A DNA stretch of 64,000 nt from Winogradskyella epiphytica (GTDB taxonomy: Bacteria; Bacteroidota; Bacteroidia; Flavobacteriales; Flavobacteriaceae), in the NCBI RefSeq assembly GCF_003217215.1, contig NZ_QJTD01000001.1, forward strand, positions 62,001-126,000. The letters are read 5' to 3'. Made by a program: the position numbers and the translations under genes. Positions 43,418-53,539 of this stretch are shown here, in pieces. Under the pieces are notes generated by a model. That model saw only the letters and a list, made by a program, of their open reading frames with translations, ran no database searches and was not told where the DNA came from. Within the stretch, counting starts at the first letter, position 1. Every line of letters begins with the position of its first letter.

Positions 43418-44767
43418 TTATGAGAAAAATGCTTCTACTTCTGAAATAGATCGTGGTAAACTACAAACAACCACACGATCACCGGCTTCAATTTTAAAAC
43501 TCCCCAACGGAATAGATCCGTTTCCTCCTCTAATGACACCACCGATAATAGCCGATTTAGGAAATTTCAAATCTTTTATTTGCTTATTGGTGATTTTAGA
43601 ATTTGGCTTCACTACAAATTCTAATAGCTCAGCATTCATATTGGTTAATTTCGTCATGGCAACAACCTCACCTTTTCGTATATATCTAAAAATGTTGTTT
43701 GCAGCTAAGAGCTTTTTATTAATAAGTGTATCAATGCCTATAGATTGTGATAATTGATAATAATCCATATTTTCAACTAAGGCAATAGTTTTTGCCACAC
43801 CTTTTGATTTCGCTAAAAGACAGGACATAATATTGGTTTCAGAATTACCAGTCACGGCTATAAAAGCATCCATATCAGAAATGTTTTCTTCTTCTAATAT
43901 ATCCACATTTCTACCATCACCACAAATTACTAAAGCATTAGGTAAATCTTCTGCTAAATCTTCAGCTTTACTTCGTTTACTTTCAACCAGTTTTACATTA
44001 AATTTACTCGTACATAAGTCAGTCGCGGTTTTATAACCAATTTTACTACCTCCAAGAATCATGACATCTTTGATATCCACCTTGACTTTTCCTGATAATT
44101 TAAAAAGCTCTTCTCCTCCACCTTTCGAGGTCATAAAAACCACCTTATCACCTTCTTTGAAAATCGTATCTCCTCTTGGTATTATCGTATATTGGGTTCC
44201 GTAACGTTGTATAGCTATGGGAATAAAATTTAATTCTGAAAACAGCTCGGCAGCTTCTTTCACAGATTTATCAACAAAGGTTGCCGTTCTAGACAAACGT
44301 AGCCCTAACATGGTTAATTCACCATCTTCAAACTCGTAAGTATCATTAAATCCGTATTGGTTTAATAGTAATTCTATTTCTGCCGCTGCTAGAGATTCTG
44401 GAGAAATCAACTCATCAATCCCGAATTGAGAAAATCCGACCATATCTTTATGTTCGATAAACTCGGTATTCGAAATACGTGCAATCGTTTTTTTAGCTCC
44501 TAATTGTTTTGCTAGAACGCAAGCCGTGATATTTGTAGTTTCAGACGATGTTACTGCAATAAAAAGCGCAGCTGTATCTATTCGCGCATCTCTTAAGATT
44601 GAAATAGAGGTGGCATCACCTTTAATCGTCCTAATATCTAAATGCTCACCAGCATAAGCTAAGCTATCTTTTTTGGTATCAATTAAAGTAATTTCTTGAG
44701 ACTCGTAGGATAAAAGTTTCGCCAAATGAAATCCTACCTCACCTGCTCCTGCGATTATTATTTTCAT
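43418..44767 (-). CDS. trkA: Trk system potassium uptake regulatory subunit TrkA
   Basis: 449 residues: two tandem RCK units, each with a Rossmann nucleotide site (AGAGEVGFHLAKLL near residue 6, GGSKIGYKTATDL near 236) followed by a TrkA-C domain. Peripheral cytoplasmic subunit that gates TrkH. First gene of the trkA-trkH operon, with a TATATTTG box upstream. Confidence 0.96.
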   Translation of the reverse strand: MKIIIAGAGEVGFHLAKLLSYESQEITLIDTKKDSLAYAGEHLDIRTIKGDATSISILRDARIDTAALFIAVTSSETTNITACVLAKQLGAKKTIARISNTEFIEHKDMVGFSQFGIDELISPESLAAAEIELLLNQYGFNDTYEFEDGELTMLGLRLSRTATFVDKSVKEAAELFSELNFIPIAIQRYGTQYTIIPRGDTIFKEGDKVVFMTSKGGGEELFKLSGKVKVDIKDVMILGGSKIGYKTATDLCTSKFNVKLVESKRSKAEDLAEDLPNALVICGDGRNVDILEEENISDMDAFIAVTGNSETNIMSCLLAKSKGVAKTIALVENMDYYQLSQSIGIDTLINKKLLAANNIFRYIRKGEVVAMTKLTNMNAELLEFVVKPNSKITNKQIKDLKFPKSAIIGGVIRGGNGSIPLGSFKIEAGDRVVVCSLPRSISEVEAFFS

Positions 44768-44790
44768 TGTATCTTCTCCGAATAAGACTG

Positions 44791-44798
44791 CAAATATA
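44791..44798 (-). promoter_or_regulatory. -7 promoter box TATATTTG for trkA-trkH
   Basis: Perfect TAnnTTTG on the minus strand, 23 bases upstream of the trkA ATG. Confidence 0.5.
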
Positions 44799-44990
44799 TG
44801 GATTAGTTAGAAGCTCTTTAGTTTTCAACTATTTAAAGTTTAAATTAAATCCAATAAGAACAATTCAACCAACCCCTAAATCATTAAAAATCAAAGAATA
44901 AAAAGCAAGAACTCACTTAGAAGCTAATTAACAAAAACAAACAAATTCTAAAAACGCCCTAATTATTAACTTCATTTGTAAACAAATAAC

Positions 44991-45023
44991 TTTAGTCACA
45001 CTTATAAGTTCTTAGTATATTTG
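44991..45023 (+). promoter_or_regulatory. Promoter of ubiE (TTTA-N21-TATATTTG)
   Basis: Perfect -7 box TATATTTG (45016-45023) with a TTTA 21 nt upstream. The TTG that opens the longest frame at 45021 is part of this box, which rules it out as the start codon and fixes the ATG at 45036. Confidence 0.55.
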
Positions 45024-45035
45024 CCAAAAATTTCT

Positions 45036-45767
45036 ATGGCTAAGAAAGTAAATCCATATAAGGACAGTGACCAATCTAAAAAGGTTCAAGTCACTAAAAT
45101 GTTCGATACGATATCGAAAGAATACGACAGTTTAAATCGTGTCATTTCTTTTGGAATAGATATTAAATGGCGGAATAAAGTTGTAAAATTGGTAGATAAA
45201 ACCAATCCTAAAAACATTCTTGATATTGCTACCGGGACTGGTGATTTAGCCATTAGCCTTGCTGAAACCAAGGCAGAAGAAATCATTGGTTTAGATATTA
45301 GCGATGGCATGTTAGAGGTGGGTCGTCAAAAAATTAAAGCCAAAAATTTAGATCATATTATTTCTATGGTTATTGGCGATTCTGAAGAATTACCTTTTGA
45401 AGACCATACTTTTGATGCCATAACAGTAGCCTTTGGGGTTCGGAATTTTGAACATTTAGAAAAAGGTCTTGCCGAAATTTTAAGAGTGCTAAAACCCAAC
45501 GGTATCTTTGTGATTCTTGAAACTTCAGTACCAACGAATCCAATTTACAAAGCAGGTTATAATTTCCACACTAAACTAATTATGCCTACGATAGGGAAGT
45601 TATTTTCTAAAGACAAAGTGGCCTATAATTATTTAAGCGAATCTGCTTCAGTTTTTCCTTATGGTGAAGCTTTAAACAATATTTTACGAAAAATTGGGTT
45701 TATTAATGTCGAAGACCATCCTCAAACCATGGGAGTGGCCACAATTTACTCAGCATCTAAAGCATAA
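45036..45767 (+). CDS. ubiE: Demethylmenaquinone C-methyltransferase (UbiE/MenG)
   Basis: 243 residues from ATG 45036. SAM motif [17 protein letters not shown], plus [20 protein letters not shown] and the family block [15 protein letters not shown] followed by TIYSASKA at the end. Last step of menaquinone synthesis in an organism that probably uses only menaquinone. The porT gene begins 2 bases after its stop. Confidence 0.96.
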   Translation: MAKKVNPYKDSDQSKKVQVTKMFDTISKEYDSLNRVISFGIDIKWRNKVVKLVDKTNPKNILDIATGTGDLAISLAETKAEEIIGLDISDGMLEVGRQKIKAKNLDHIISMVIGDSEELPFEDHTFDAITVAFGVRNFEHLEKGLAEILRVLKPNGIFVILETSVPTNPIYKAGYNFHTKLIMPTIGKLFSKDKVAYNYLSESASVFPYGEALNNILRKIGFINVEDHPQTMGVATIYSASKA

Positions 45768-45769
45768 GT

Positions 45770-46486
45770 ATGAAGCGAATTCTTGTCCTTTCAGTATTTT
45801 TATTAATTTTTCAAAATATGTCTGCGCAACTTTTTTCCAAAGAAAGAGTGACGAATTCCGTAGATAATATTGATCAAAAGTTTTTGACTTGGGGTTACTT
45901 TTTAGGCTTCAATCAATACGATTTTAACTTTGATTATAATGAAAATTTAGAAGATATCCTTGTGGATAAAACTTTTGGATTTCATTTGGGACTGGTTGGA
46001 GATATGAGAATTAACAACCATTTAAACTTAAGATTAGAACCAGGCGTATTTTTTACCACAAGAAACCTACAATACGATGAAAGTTATTTTGAAGGTATAG
46101 AGCATAACGATTCAGATTTATTAAGAGAAGTGAAGTCGACCTATGTTCATATTCCACTACTTTTAAAGATTTCAACGAAACGTATCAATAATTTTAAACC
46201 ATTCATTGTAGGTGGCGTTTCTACAGCTTTAAACCTATCAAGTAACCAAGATAATCCTAATGACAACCGTTCGGGAGAATTTAGAATGACCAAAAACACC
46301 TATTTCTACGAGCTTGGTTTTGGTATCGACTTCTACTTACTTTATTTTAAATTCACGCCATCAATAAGAGGCGTATTTGCAATTAATGACGAGATTGTGA
46401 AGGATATTGACCCAAACAGTCCGTGGACAGGGAACATTTCAAAAATGCAAACACGAGGCGTTTTTATCAATTTTACTTTCCAATAG
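45770..46486 (+). CDS. porT: Type IX secretion / gliding protein PorT (SprT)
   Basis: 238 residues with signal peptide (ends SAQ at about 20) and an eight-strand-like outer-membrane barrel pattern ending in phenylalanine. I recognise PorT from TWGYFLGFNQYDFNFDY and its position directly after ubiE, an arrangement conserved in flavobacteria as I recall. Required for T9SS export and gliding in studied species. 3' end overlaps the converging rRNA methyltransferase gene by 14 nt. Confidence 0.85.
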   Translation: MKRILVLSVFLLIFQNMSAQLFSKERVTNSVDNIDQKFLTWGYFLGFNQYDFNFDYNENLEDILVDKTFGFHLGLVGDMRINNHLNLRLEPGVFFTTRNLQYDESYFEGIEHNDSDLLREVKSTYVHIPLLLKISTKRINNFKPFIVGGVSTALNLSSNQDNPNDNRSGEFRMTKNTYFYELGFGIDFYLLYFKFTPSIRGVFAINDEIVKDIDPNSPWTGNISKMQTRGVFINFTFQ

Positions 46487-47207
46487 AGCGACGTCTAAAC
46501 TCACTTAATAATATGGCTGTTGCATTAGCAACGTTTAAGCTTTCTGTTTGTTTGATTTCACCAAACTGTGGAATGGTTATTTTTCGGTGGACATGACTTT
46601 CTATGGTTTCAGAAATACCATTAGCTTCATTACCTAAAACAACGACACCTTCAGATGGCAATTCTGAAGTATAAACGTTTTCGCCATCTAAAAAGGTTCC
46701 AAACACTTTTGTATGACTAGATTCTAAATAATCATTCAAGTCCACGTATTGAACATTCACACGAGTTAAAGACCCCATCGTGGCTTGCACTACTTTTGAG
46801 TTATAACAATCTACTGTATTTAAGCTACACACCAAGTCCTTAACACCATACCAATCACAAAGTCTTATGATAGTTCCCAGGTTCCCAGGATCTCTTACAT
46901 CATCTAAAGCGATTACCAAACCTTGATCCGATACTTGCCTTGGTTTTGGAATTTCAAAAATAGCTAGAGCTGTGTTTGGATTTTTAAGTGAGGATATCTT
47001 TTTTAAATAGGCTTCAGAAATCGCTACAACTAATTCCGATGGCGCTTCAAAAATTGGCATCGTGGTGTAGAGGCTTTTTAGTTTAAAATCGGACTTAAGA
47101 AACTCGGATATTCCTTTTATGCCTTCAACAATAAACAAACCTTCCTGTTGCCTATTCTTTTTTTGACTTAAACCTCTAATTAACTTTATTTGATTCTTTG
47201 ATAACAT
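46473..47207 (-). CDS. TrmH/SpoU family RNA methyltransferase
   Basis: 244 residues from Met15 of the longer frame (start 47207, MLSKNQIKLIRGLSQKK), which matches the substrate-binding N-terminus of the family. SPOUT knot motifs: LDDVRDPGNLGTIIRLCDWYG, VVVLGNEANGIS and IPQFGEIKQTESLNVANATAILLSE. Probably 2'-O-methylates rRNA; site not known. Confidence 0.92.
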   Translation of the reverse strand: MLSKNQIKLIRGLSQKKNRQQEGLFIVEGIKGISEFLKSDFKLKSLYTTMPIFEAPSELVVAISEAYLKKISSLKNPNTALAIFEIPKPRQVSDQGLVIALDDVRDPGNLGTIIRLCDWYGVKDLVCSLNTVDCYNSKVVQATMGSLTRVNVQYVDLNDYLESSHTKVFGTFLDGENVYTSELPSEGVVVLGNEANGISETIESHVHRKITIPQFGEIKQTESLNVANATAILLSEFRRRSIGK

Positions 47208-47323
47208 CAAAATGTATTTACATTTGTTAGACGGAACACTATAAAACACAAAGTAAACCTTTTTTAATTTTATAGTCTTTCTAAATTAATGCAACTATAC
47301 TATTTCATAAGGATAAATGGTAT

Positions 47324-47331
47324 TATTTTTG
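47324..47331 (+). promoter_or_regulatory. -7 promoter box TATTTTTG for tamL
   Basis: Perfect TAnnTTTG, 40 bases upstream of the proposed TTG start at 47372. Confidence 0.4.
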
Positions 47332-47371
47332 AGTCGTAAAACAACATTTAATTAACATAGGGCATTACAAC

Positions 47372-49960
47372 TTGCAGGATCGCTATTTTATATCGCATTT
47401 TAACTTAAAATTACTATCACGCTATGCGGCGGTTGCTATTTCTATTTTCCTTCTAAGTTCTTGCAATATTGTAAAACGCGTCAAAGATGGCGAGCACTTA
47501 ATTGTTAATAATACAATATTAGAAGATGGTAATAAAACCAATAATGAACGTATAAACAATATCATCATCCAAAAAACCAATTCGGGAGTAAAAGGTTTTT
47601 TAGGCATTAAACTTCCTATAAAATTAGGTATTTACAACCTAGCTAGACCTAATATTGATTCTATATTATACGCCAATATTTTAAGCGATACCTCAAAGGT
47701 TAAACGAAGAGTAGCTCTACTCTCTAAAAAGCAATTTGATAAATCTATTGAATCTCGCCGTAATTTTAACGCTTGGTTAAAAAGAACTGGAGAAGCCCCT
47801 ACTATTCTAGACGAAAGTAAAACAAAGAAAACCGCCAATAATCTTAAAAAATACTATTATACCAGAGGATGGTTAGACAATGAGGTGAATTACGAAATTG
47901 TTAAAGACAGCAATAAACGAGCGGAAGTTATTTATAAAGTGACACGAAACAAACCTTATATTTTAGACTCACTTAAACCAATTATTAGCAGCCCTGCCAT
48001 AGATTCATTGTACGAGAAATTCGGAAAAACGACCTTACTTCAAAAAGGCGTACAGTTTGACGAACAACTTTATGAAAATGAACGTGATCGCATTAACACC
48101 TACTTAAGAAATTCCGGATTCTATTATTTTGGACAGGATTATGTGAGGTTTATTATTGACACTATTGGAACCAAACAGAAGGTAAATACAGAATTAATCA
48201 TTTCAGACCGTACAATAAGAGGTGATGATTCCACAACTGTAACGCCTTTCAAGATTTATAAGATTAAAGAAGTGAATATTTTCACCGATGATAATTTTAC
48301 AAATCGTGATCAGGTTATTGCCGATACAACCATATATAAAAACTTTAACCTTTACAGTAAAGACCGTTTAAGGTTTAGACCTAAAGCACTCACTGACGCT
48401 GTTTTTATTAATAAAGGTGATATTTACAGTGATTTGGCAAGAAGTAGAACACAGCGTTACCTCAACGATCTTCAGATGTTCAGGTACCCGAGTATAGATT
48501 ATATTGAGAATGCGCAGGACACTTCTTTAATTGCGAATATCTACTTAGAGCCTAAGAAAAAATACGCCTTAAGTTTCGATCCTGAAATTAACACAAGTAA
48601 TATTCAAACTATAGGATTTTCCTTTAGTACAGGATTAAAAATCAGGAATGTGTTTAGAGGTGCTGAAACCTTGGAAATAACAGGTATCGCAGCTATAGGT
48701 GCGTCAAAAAACCGTAACGACCCAGAAGCTGCCTTTTTTGATATTAATGAGTTTGGAGGAAACGTCCGCTTAACCATTCCGAGATTATTCAGTCCATTTA
48801 ATACAGATAGAATTATACCGAAATACATGTCTCCAAGCACTACAATGAACCTTTCTGCAACGAGTCAGCAAAATATAGGATTAGATAAACAAGCCATCTC
48901 CGGAGTTTTTAGCTATAATTGGTATCCTTCCAAAACAGTTACTAATACGGTAGAGCTCTTTAATGTCAATTTCGTTAAAAACTTAAATACGAACAATTAT
49001 TTCGGAGTTTACAAAAATTCTTTCGACCGGCTAAATATCATTGCACGAGACATAGGGTATATTGCAAACGATGAGACTTTGTATGATGATTCTTCTAATA
49101 CGTTTACACCTGCTGATATCTTTATATCAGACGTATTATCAGGTAACACAGGCTTAAGTCCAAATAATGAAGATTATGTTTTAGTCAATAATATTGATGA
49201 GCGAAAGCAACGATTAACCGAGAATAACCTCATATTTTCCTCAAGTTTTGATTATAAAAAAGATAGGCGAAAGAACATATTTGATAATGATTTTTCAGTG
49301 TTTAAATGGCATGTAGAATTAGCCGGAAACTTACTATCTAACTTATCAAGTGCTATGGGATCTCAGAAAAATGATGCTGGAAATTATGAAATTTTTGGAG
49401 TGGCCTTCTCTCAGTATTTTAAAACTGAACTTGATTACGTTAAGTATATTGATCTAGGTAGAAAAAATGTCCTTGCATTTCGAAGCTATGCTGGTATTGC
49501 CATCCCTTTTGGAAATTCTAATAGTATTCCGTTTGCAGAAAGTTTCTTTGCCGGAGGACCCAACGACAACCGTGCTTGGACTGCTTATGATTTAGGCCCT
49601 GGAAGTTCTAAAACTACAAATGAATTTAATGAAGCTAATTTTAAAATCCATCTCAGTGCCGAACAACGTTTTAGTCTATTTGGTGCATTTCAAGGTGCCA
49701 TATTTGTAGACGCTGGGAATATTTGGAATGTGTTAGACAATGTCACCGAAGAAGCCGAAACATTTACAGGGTTTAAATCCTTAAAAGATATTGCTGTCGG
49801 ATCTGGGATTGGCTTACGTTACGACTTTAGTTTCTTTGTACTTCGATTCGATGTCGGTTTTAAAACTTACGATCCTTCATTGCCTGATGGCGAACGCTGG
49901 TTTAAAGATTATAATTTTAGAAACGCCGTTTATAATATTGGTATCAACTACCCTTTCTAA
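47372..49960 (+). CDS. TamL-type BamA/TamA family outer-membrane lipoprotein
   Basis: 862 residues. N-terminal lipoprotein signal (AISIFLLSSCNIV, Cys near residue 31), POTRA-like repeats to about residue 400 and a C-terminal Omp85 barrel with the AERFSLF-like segment and a final aromatic strand (YNIGINYPF). Lipid-anchored TamA relative (TamL) of Bacteroidota, thought to assemble outer-membrane proteins or transport lipid with TamB. No ATG is available in frame before the signal, so TTG at 47372 is the likely start. Confidence 0.85.
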   Translation: MQDRYFISHFNLKLLSRYAAVAISIFLLSSCNIVKRVKDGEHLIVNNTILEDGNKTNNERINNIIIQKTNSGVKGFLGIKLPIKLGIYNLARPNIDSILYANILSDTSKVKRRVALLSKKQFDKSIESRRNFNAWLKRTGEAPTILDESKTKKTANNLKKYYYTRGWLDNEVNYEIVKDSNKRAEVIYKVTRNKPYILDSLKPIISSPAIDSLYEKFGKTTLLQKGVQFDEQLYENERDRINTYLRNSGFYYFGQDYVRFIIDTIGTKQKVNTELIISDRTIRGDDSTTVTPFKIYKIKEVNIFTDDNFTNRDQVIADTTIYKNFNLYSKDRLRFRPKALTDAVFINKGDIYSDLARSRTQRYLNDLQMFRYPSIDYIENAQDTSLIANIYLEPKKKYALSFDPEINTSNIQTIGFSFSTGLKIRNVFRGAETLEITGIAAIGASKNRNDPEAAFFDINEFGGNVRLTIPRLFSPFNTDRIIPKYMSPSTTMNLSATSQQNIGLDKQAISGVFSYNWYPSKTVTNTVELFNVNFVKNLNTNNYFGVYKNSFDRLNIIARDIGYIANDETLYDDSSNTFTPADIFISDVLSGNTGLSPNNEDYVLVNNIDERKQRLTENNLIFSSSFDYKKDRRKNIFDNDFSVFKWHVELAGNLLSNLSSAMGSQKNDAGNYEIFGVAFSQYFKTELDYVKYIDLGRKNVLAFRSYAGIAIPFGNSNSIPFAESFFAGGPNDNRAWTAYDLGPGSSKTTNEFNEANFKIHLSAEQRFSLFGAFQGAIFVDAGNIWNVLDNVTEEAETFTGFKSLKDIAVGSGIGLRYDFSFFVLRFDVGFKTYDPSLPDGERWFKDYNFRNAVYNIGINYPF

Positions 49961-50111
49961 ATCACCACTATTTGATAAGTTGATTAATTAAGTATTATTT
50001 TAAACTTTCAGCTCACTTCACCATTCGCAGGAATCCATAAATGCATTTTGCTTCAATTTATAGACCTGTATTTTATCCCTTTTTTGACTTAGTAAATACT
50101 GAAAAATTACG

Positions 50112-50119
50112 TATTTTTG
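50112..50119 (+). promoter_or_regulatory. -7 promoter box TATTTTTG for fbaA
   Basis: Perfect TAnnTTTG, 26 bases upstream of the ATG at 50146; a TTTG at 50083 is 25 nt before it. Confidence 0.5.
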
Positions 50120-50145
50120 GTATCTAAATTTTCAATCCTAAAATT

Positions 50146-51213
50146 ATGAGTCATAACATTAAACCTGGAGTTGCAACAGGAAAAGAAGTTCAGAATATTT
50201 TTAAACACGCTAAGGAAAATGGCTATGCTTTACCAGCTGTAAACGTCATAGGAAACAACAGTATTAATGCCGTTTTAGAAACAGCAAAAGCATTAAACGC
50301 ACCAGTTATCATTCAATTTTCGAATGGTGGAGCACATTTTAATGCAGGTAAAAGCTTAAGTAATGATGGGCAAAAAGCCGCTATTGCTGGCTCTATAGCA
50401 GGTGCAAAACATATTCATCTTATGGCTGAAGCTTATGGTGTTCCTGTCATATTACATACAGACCACTGTGCTAAAAAATTATTACCTTGGATTGATGGTC
50501 TTTTAGACGCTAGTGAACAACATTATAAAGAAACAGGTAAACCGTTATATAGCTCTCATATGATTGACTTATCGGAAGAGCCCTTAGAAGAAAATATTGA
50601 AATCTGTAAAAACTATCTTGAGCGTATGAGCAAAATAGGTATGACTTTAGAGATTGAATTAGGAATCACTGGAGGTGAAGAAGATGGTGTAGACAATACT
50701 GATGTAGACGATTCTAAATTATACACACAACCTGAAGAGGTCGCTTATGCTTACGAAGAATTAAGCAAAGTGAGTGACCAGTTCACAATTGCAGCTGCTT
50801 TTGGAAATGTTCACGGTGTTTACAAACCAGGTAACGTTAAATTAACGCCTAAGATTCTAAAAAATTCTCAGGAATATTTATCTAAGAAACACAATCTACC
50901 ACATAATCATATCGACTTCGTTTTTCATGGCGGATCGGGATCTTCTTTAGAAGAAATCAGAGAAGCTATTAGTTACGGTGTTATCAAAATGAATATCGAT
51001 ACGGATATGCAATATGCCTTTATGAGTGGTGTTAGAGACTATGTTCAAGATAAAAAAGACTATTTACAGACTCAAATTGGAAATCCAGATGGCGATGATG
51101 TTCCAAACAAAAAGCACTACGATCCACGTATTTGGTTAAGAAAAGGAGAAGAAGCCTTTGTTGCAAGACTTAAAAAAGCTTTCGAAGACTTAAACAATGT
51201 CAACACATTATAA
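50146..51213 (+). CDS. fbaA: Class II fructose-bisphosphate aldolase
   Basis: 355 residues, class IIA length. Zn-binding HTDHCAKKLLPWIDG, the ELGITGGEEDGVDN acidic loop, and FHGGSGSS/NIDTDMQ phosphate-binding segments are present. Cleaves fructose 1,6-bisphosphate in glycolysis. Ends with a hairpin terminator. Confidence 0.97.
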   Translation: MSHNIKPGVATGKEVQNIFKHAKENGYALPAVNVIGNNSINAVLETAKALNAPVIIQFSNGGAHFNAGKSLSNDGQKAAIAGSIAGAKHIHLMAEAYGVPVILHTDHCAKKLLPWIDGLLDASEQHYKETGKPLYSSHMIDLSEEPLEENIEICKNYLERMSKIGMTLEIELGITGGEEDGVDNTDVDDSKLYTQPEEVAYAYEELSKVSDQFTIAAAFGNVHGVYKPGNVKLTPKILKNSQEYLSKKHNLPHNHIDFVFHGGSGSSLEEIREAISYGVIKMNIDTDMQYAFMSGVRDYVQDKKDYLQTQIGNPDGDDVPNKKHYDPRIWLRKGEEAFVARLKKAFEDLNNVNTL

Positions 51214-51234
51214 TCTTAATTTAAGATATTTTAG

Positions 51235-51275
51235 AAACCCATTAGAACTTATAATCAGAGTTTTAGTGGGTTTTT
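51235..51275 (+). terminator. Terminator after fbaA
   Basis: AAACCCATTAGAAC pairs with GTTTTAGTGGGTTT (with two G-U pairs) around an 11-nt loop, followed by T-run. Confidence 0.8.
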
Positions 51276-51317
51276 ATTCATGTATATAATTCGTTTTTTG
51301 AGATACCTCTCGCTATT

Positions 51318-51349
51318 TTTGAGTTGTATTCATTAAAATAGTAATTTTG
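51318..51349 (+). promoter_or_regulatory. Promoter of accD (TTTG-N20-TAATTTTG)
   Basis: TTTG at 51318-51321 and TAATTTTG at 51342-51349 with a 20-nt spacer, the best full promoter match in the window. The ATG at 51487 is about 130 nt downstream, an unusually long leader; within it 51425-51428 pairs with 51465-51468 and 51433-51439 with 51453-51459 (one mismatch). Confidence 0.6.
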
Positions 51350-51486
51350 TAAACTTGCATTCGTGCAATACAACTAACATAAAATACCGATTGAAGATTA
51401 ATAAGATCTAAAATCATAAACCTGTCCGGAGCGTCACACCACCCGATAACATGTGCGACAACGACGGATGAAAATCGTAAATTAAT

Positions 51487-52344
51487 ATGGCTTGGTTTAA
51501 AAGAAAAGAAAAAGGTATTCATACCTCAACAGAAGAAAAAAAAGACACACCGAAAGGGCTATGGTACAAATCGCCTACTGGTAAAATCATAGATACAAAA
51601 GAGCTAGAACAAAATTTTTATGTGAGTCCAGAAGATGGCTACCATGTAAGAATTGGAAGTAATGAATATTTTCAAATCCTTTTTGACGATAATAAGTATA
51701 AGGAGTTAAATCCAAATTTGACCTCTAAGGATCCTCTTAAATTTGAAGACACTAAAAAGTACCCAGACCGTTTAAAAGCTGCTCAAGCTAAAACTAAACT
51801 TAAGGATGCTATCCGTACGGCAGTGGGTAAATCTAATGGTGAAGATTTAGTAATTGCCTGTATGGATTTCTCTTTTATTGGTGGATCTATGGGAAGTGTG
51901 ATGGGAGAAAAAATTGCTAGAGCTGCAGATTATTCTCTAAAAAAGAAAATACCTTTAATGATTATTAGCAAATCAGGAGGTGCTCGTATGATGGAGGCTG
52001 CGTTTTCATTAATGCAAATGGCCAAAACTTCTGTGAAGTTAGCACAGTTAGCCGATGCAGGGATCCCATATATATCTTTATGTACCGATCCAACGACAGG
52101 AGGAACCACAGCGTCTTTCGCCATGTTAGGGGATATTAATATTGCAGAACCAGGAGCATTAATAGGCTTTGCTGGACCAAGAATTGTAAGAGACACCACT
52201 GGTAAAGAGTTACCAGAAGGATTCCAAACTTCAGAGTTTTTACTAGAACATGGTTTCTTAGATTTTATTACACACAGAAAAGATTTAAAGAAGAAAGTTA
52301 ATTTATATATCGATTTGATAAGAAATCAACCGGTAAGAGCATAA
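51487..52344 (+). CDS. accD: Acetyl-CoA carboxylase carboxyltransferase subunit beta, zinc-ribbon cysteines lost
   Basis: 285 residues. Carboxyltransferase core complete: [54 protein letters not shown] and [15 protein letters not shown]. Transfers carboxyl from carboxybiotin to acetyl-CoA, first step of fatty-acid synthesis. The N-terminal zinc ribbon of the E. coli protein uses two CPxC pairs; here they read SPTG (29-32) and SPED (47-50), so all four cysteines are gone. The surrounding GLWYK and YHVRIG are conserved, so the domain remains but cannot bind zinc in the usual way. Confidence 0.95.
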   Translation: MAWFKRKEKGIHTSTEEKKDTPKGLWYKSPTGKIIDTKELEQNFYVSPEDGYHVRIGSNEYFQILFDDNKYKELNPNLTSKDPLKFEDTKKYPDRLKAAQAKTKLKDAIRTAVGKSNGEDLVIACMDFSFIGGSMGSVMGEKIARAADYSLKKKIPLMIISKSGGARMMEAAFSLMQMAKTSVKLAQLADAGIPYISLCTDPTTGGTTASFAMLGDINIAEPGALIGFAGPRIVRDTTGKELPEGFQTSEFLLEHGFLDFITHRKDLKKKVNLYIDLIRNQPVRA

Positions 52345-52352
52345 TAAAATAG

Positions 52353-52378
52353 AAAGAGGCATTGCGCCTCTTTTTTTT
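52353..52378 (+). terminator. Terminator after accD
   Basis: AAAGAGGC pairs with GCCTCTTT around ATTGC, followed by a T-run to 52378. The histidine kinase gene converges from the other side. Confidence 0.85.
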
Positions 52379-52399
52379 ATGTTTGTATGTAATTATAAA

Positions 52400-53539
52400 T
52401 TATGCGAATCTGACCCGATGATCTCCCTGACTGATTGGTTCTGCTTTTAAAAAGTAAGTTGAAAAAACAGTCCCTTCATCCACAACACTTTCAACCTCTA
52501 TTTTACCACCAATATTTTCAACATTATTTTTAGTAATATATAAGCCGATACCTCTAGAATCATGATGCTTATGCAAGATACCATTTAGCGTAAACAATTT
52601 GTCATAACTTTTTTCTAAGTCCATTCCCAAACCGTTATCCTTAATCTTCAAGACCACATATTCGTTATCAATTTCGCTAGATAATTCTATAACGGGTAGG
52701 CGTTTATCAGATTTATACTTTATGGAGTTGGTTAGAAAATTAAGAATAATGCTATCTAAATAGGCTTCAATCCCCTGGATTTTCACGCCTTTATTCACAT
52801 TGTTTATAATCTGACACTTCTCTTTTTTAGCTATGGCACTTACATTGTAAATGGCACTTTCAACATATTTATGTAGGGAGAGTCGTTTTAACTTCTTAAA
52901 CGATCGCTTCTTATTCTCTCGTATAGAACTAAGATTATTAATAGTATCATTTAAATTGGCTAAGGATTCCTTCAGCATTTTAAAATTCTCATTTGAACTT
53001 AAGACTTCCTCAAAATCTTCCTCTAAAAATTCAGTTATAGAAAATAAGTTACCAACATGCGTTCTTATATCATGCGTAGCAATATGTGCAAAATCTTTCA
53101 ATTTTTCATTCTGCTCATTAACCACATTCATTAGAAAATCTAATCGTCCTGATGCCGATTTATGAACTGAAATATCGGTCATTTGAGATATAAAATAAAT
53201 TGGAGAATCGGTTTCGTCTCTTACTAAAGAAACAGAAAGTAGCACCCAAACTACAGAACCATTCTTATGAAAATACCGTTTTTCTATTTGGTAATTTTCT
53301 AAAGTACCATCTAGCAGTTCTTGCATATGTTCTACGTCTAACTCTAAATCATCACGATGTGTGATATCCTTAAAGTTAGTACCAATCAACTCACTCTCTT
53401 TATAACCCAATAGGTTTTCGATGCTCTTATTCACCTTAATCCATATTCCTTCAGGGCTAATTATAGAAATACCACCATGAGCATTATTGAATATACTTTC
53501 AAAAAGCTGATTTCTAAGACGTTTTAAATTTTTAGGCAT
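52400..53539 (-). CDS. PAS-domain sensor histidine kinase (second of a tandem pair)
   Basis: 379 residues, cytoplasmic. An N-terminal PAS domain with PAC (about 10-130: NAHGGISIISPEGIWIKVNKSIENLLGY, RYFHKNGSVVWVLLSVS) is followed by a dimerisation H-box THDIRTHVGN (His near residue 156), N-box NFLTNSIKYK, G1 DNGLGMD and G2 GIGLYITKN. No receiver or output domain, no membrane helix. Highly similar in layout to the gene upstream at 53666; no response regulator is adjacent. Confidence 0.9.
   Translation of the reverse strand: MPKNLKRLRNQLFESIFNNAHGGISIISPEGIWIKVNKSIENLLGYKESELIGTNFKDITHRDDLELDVEHMQELLDGTLENYQIEKRYFHKNGSVVWVLLSVSLVRDETDSPIYFISQMTDISVHKSASGRLDFLMNVVNEQNEKLKDFAHIATHDIRTHVGNLFSITEFLEEDFEEVLSSNENFKMLKESLANLNDTINNLSSIRENKKRSFKKLKRLSLHKYVESAIYNVSAIAKKEKCQIINNVNKGVKIQGIEAYLDSIILNFLTNSIKYKSDKRLPVIELSSEIDNEYVVLKIKDNGLGMDLEKSYDKLFTLNGILHKHHDSRGIGLYITKNNVENIGGKIEVESVVDEGTVFSTYFLKAEPISQGDHRVRFA

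Noticed and set aside
45021-45035. TTG start for ubiE five codons upstream of the ATG
   Set aside because: The TTG is part of the TATATTTG -7 promoter box, so it would not be transcribed.
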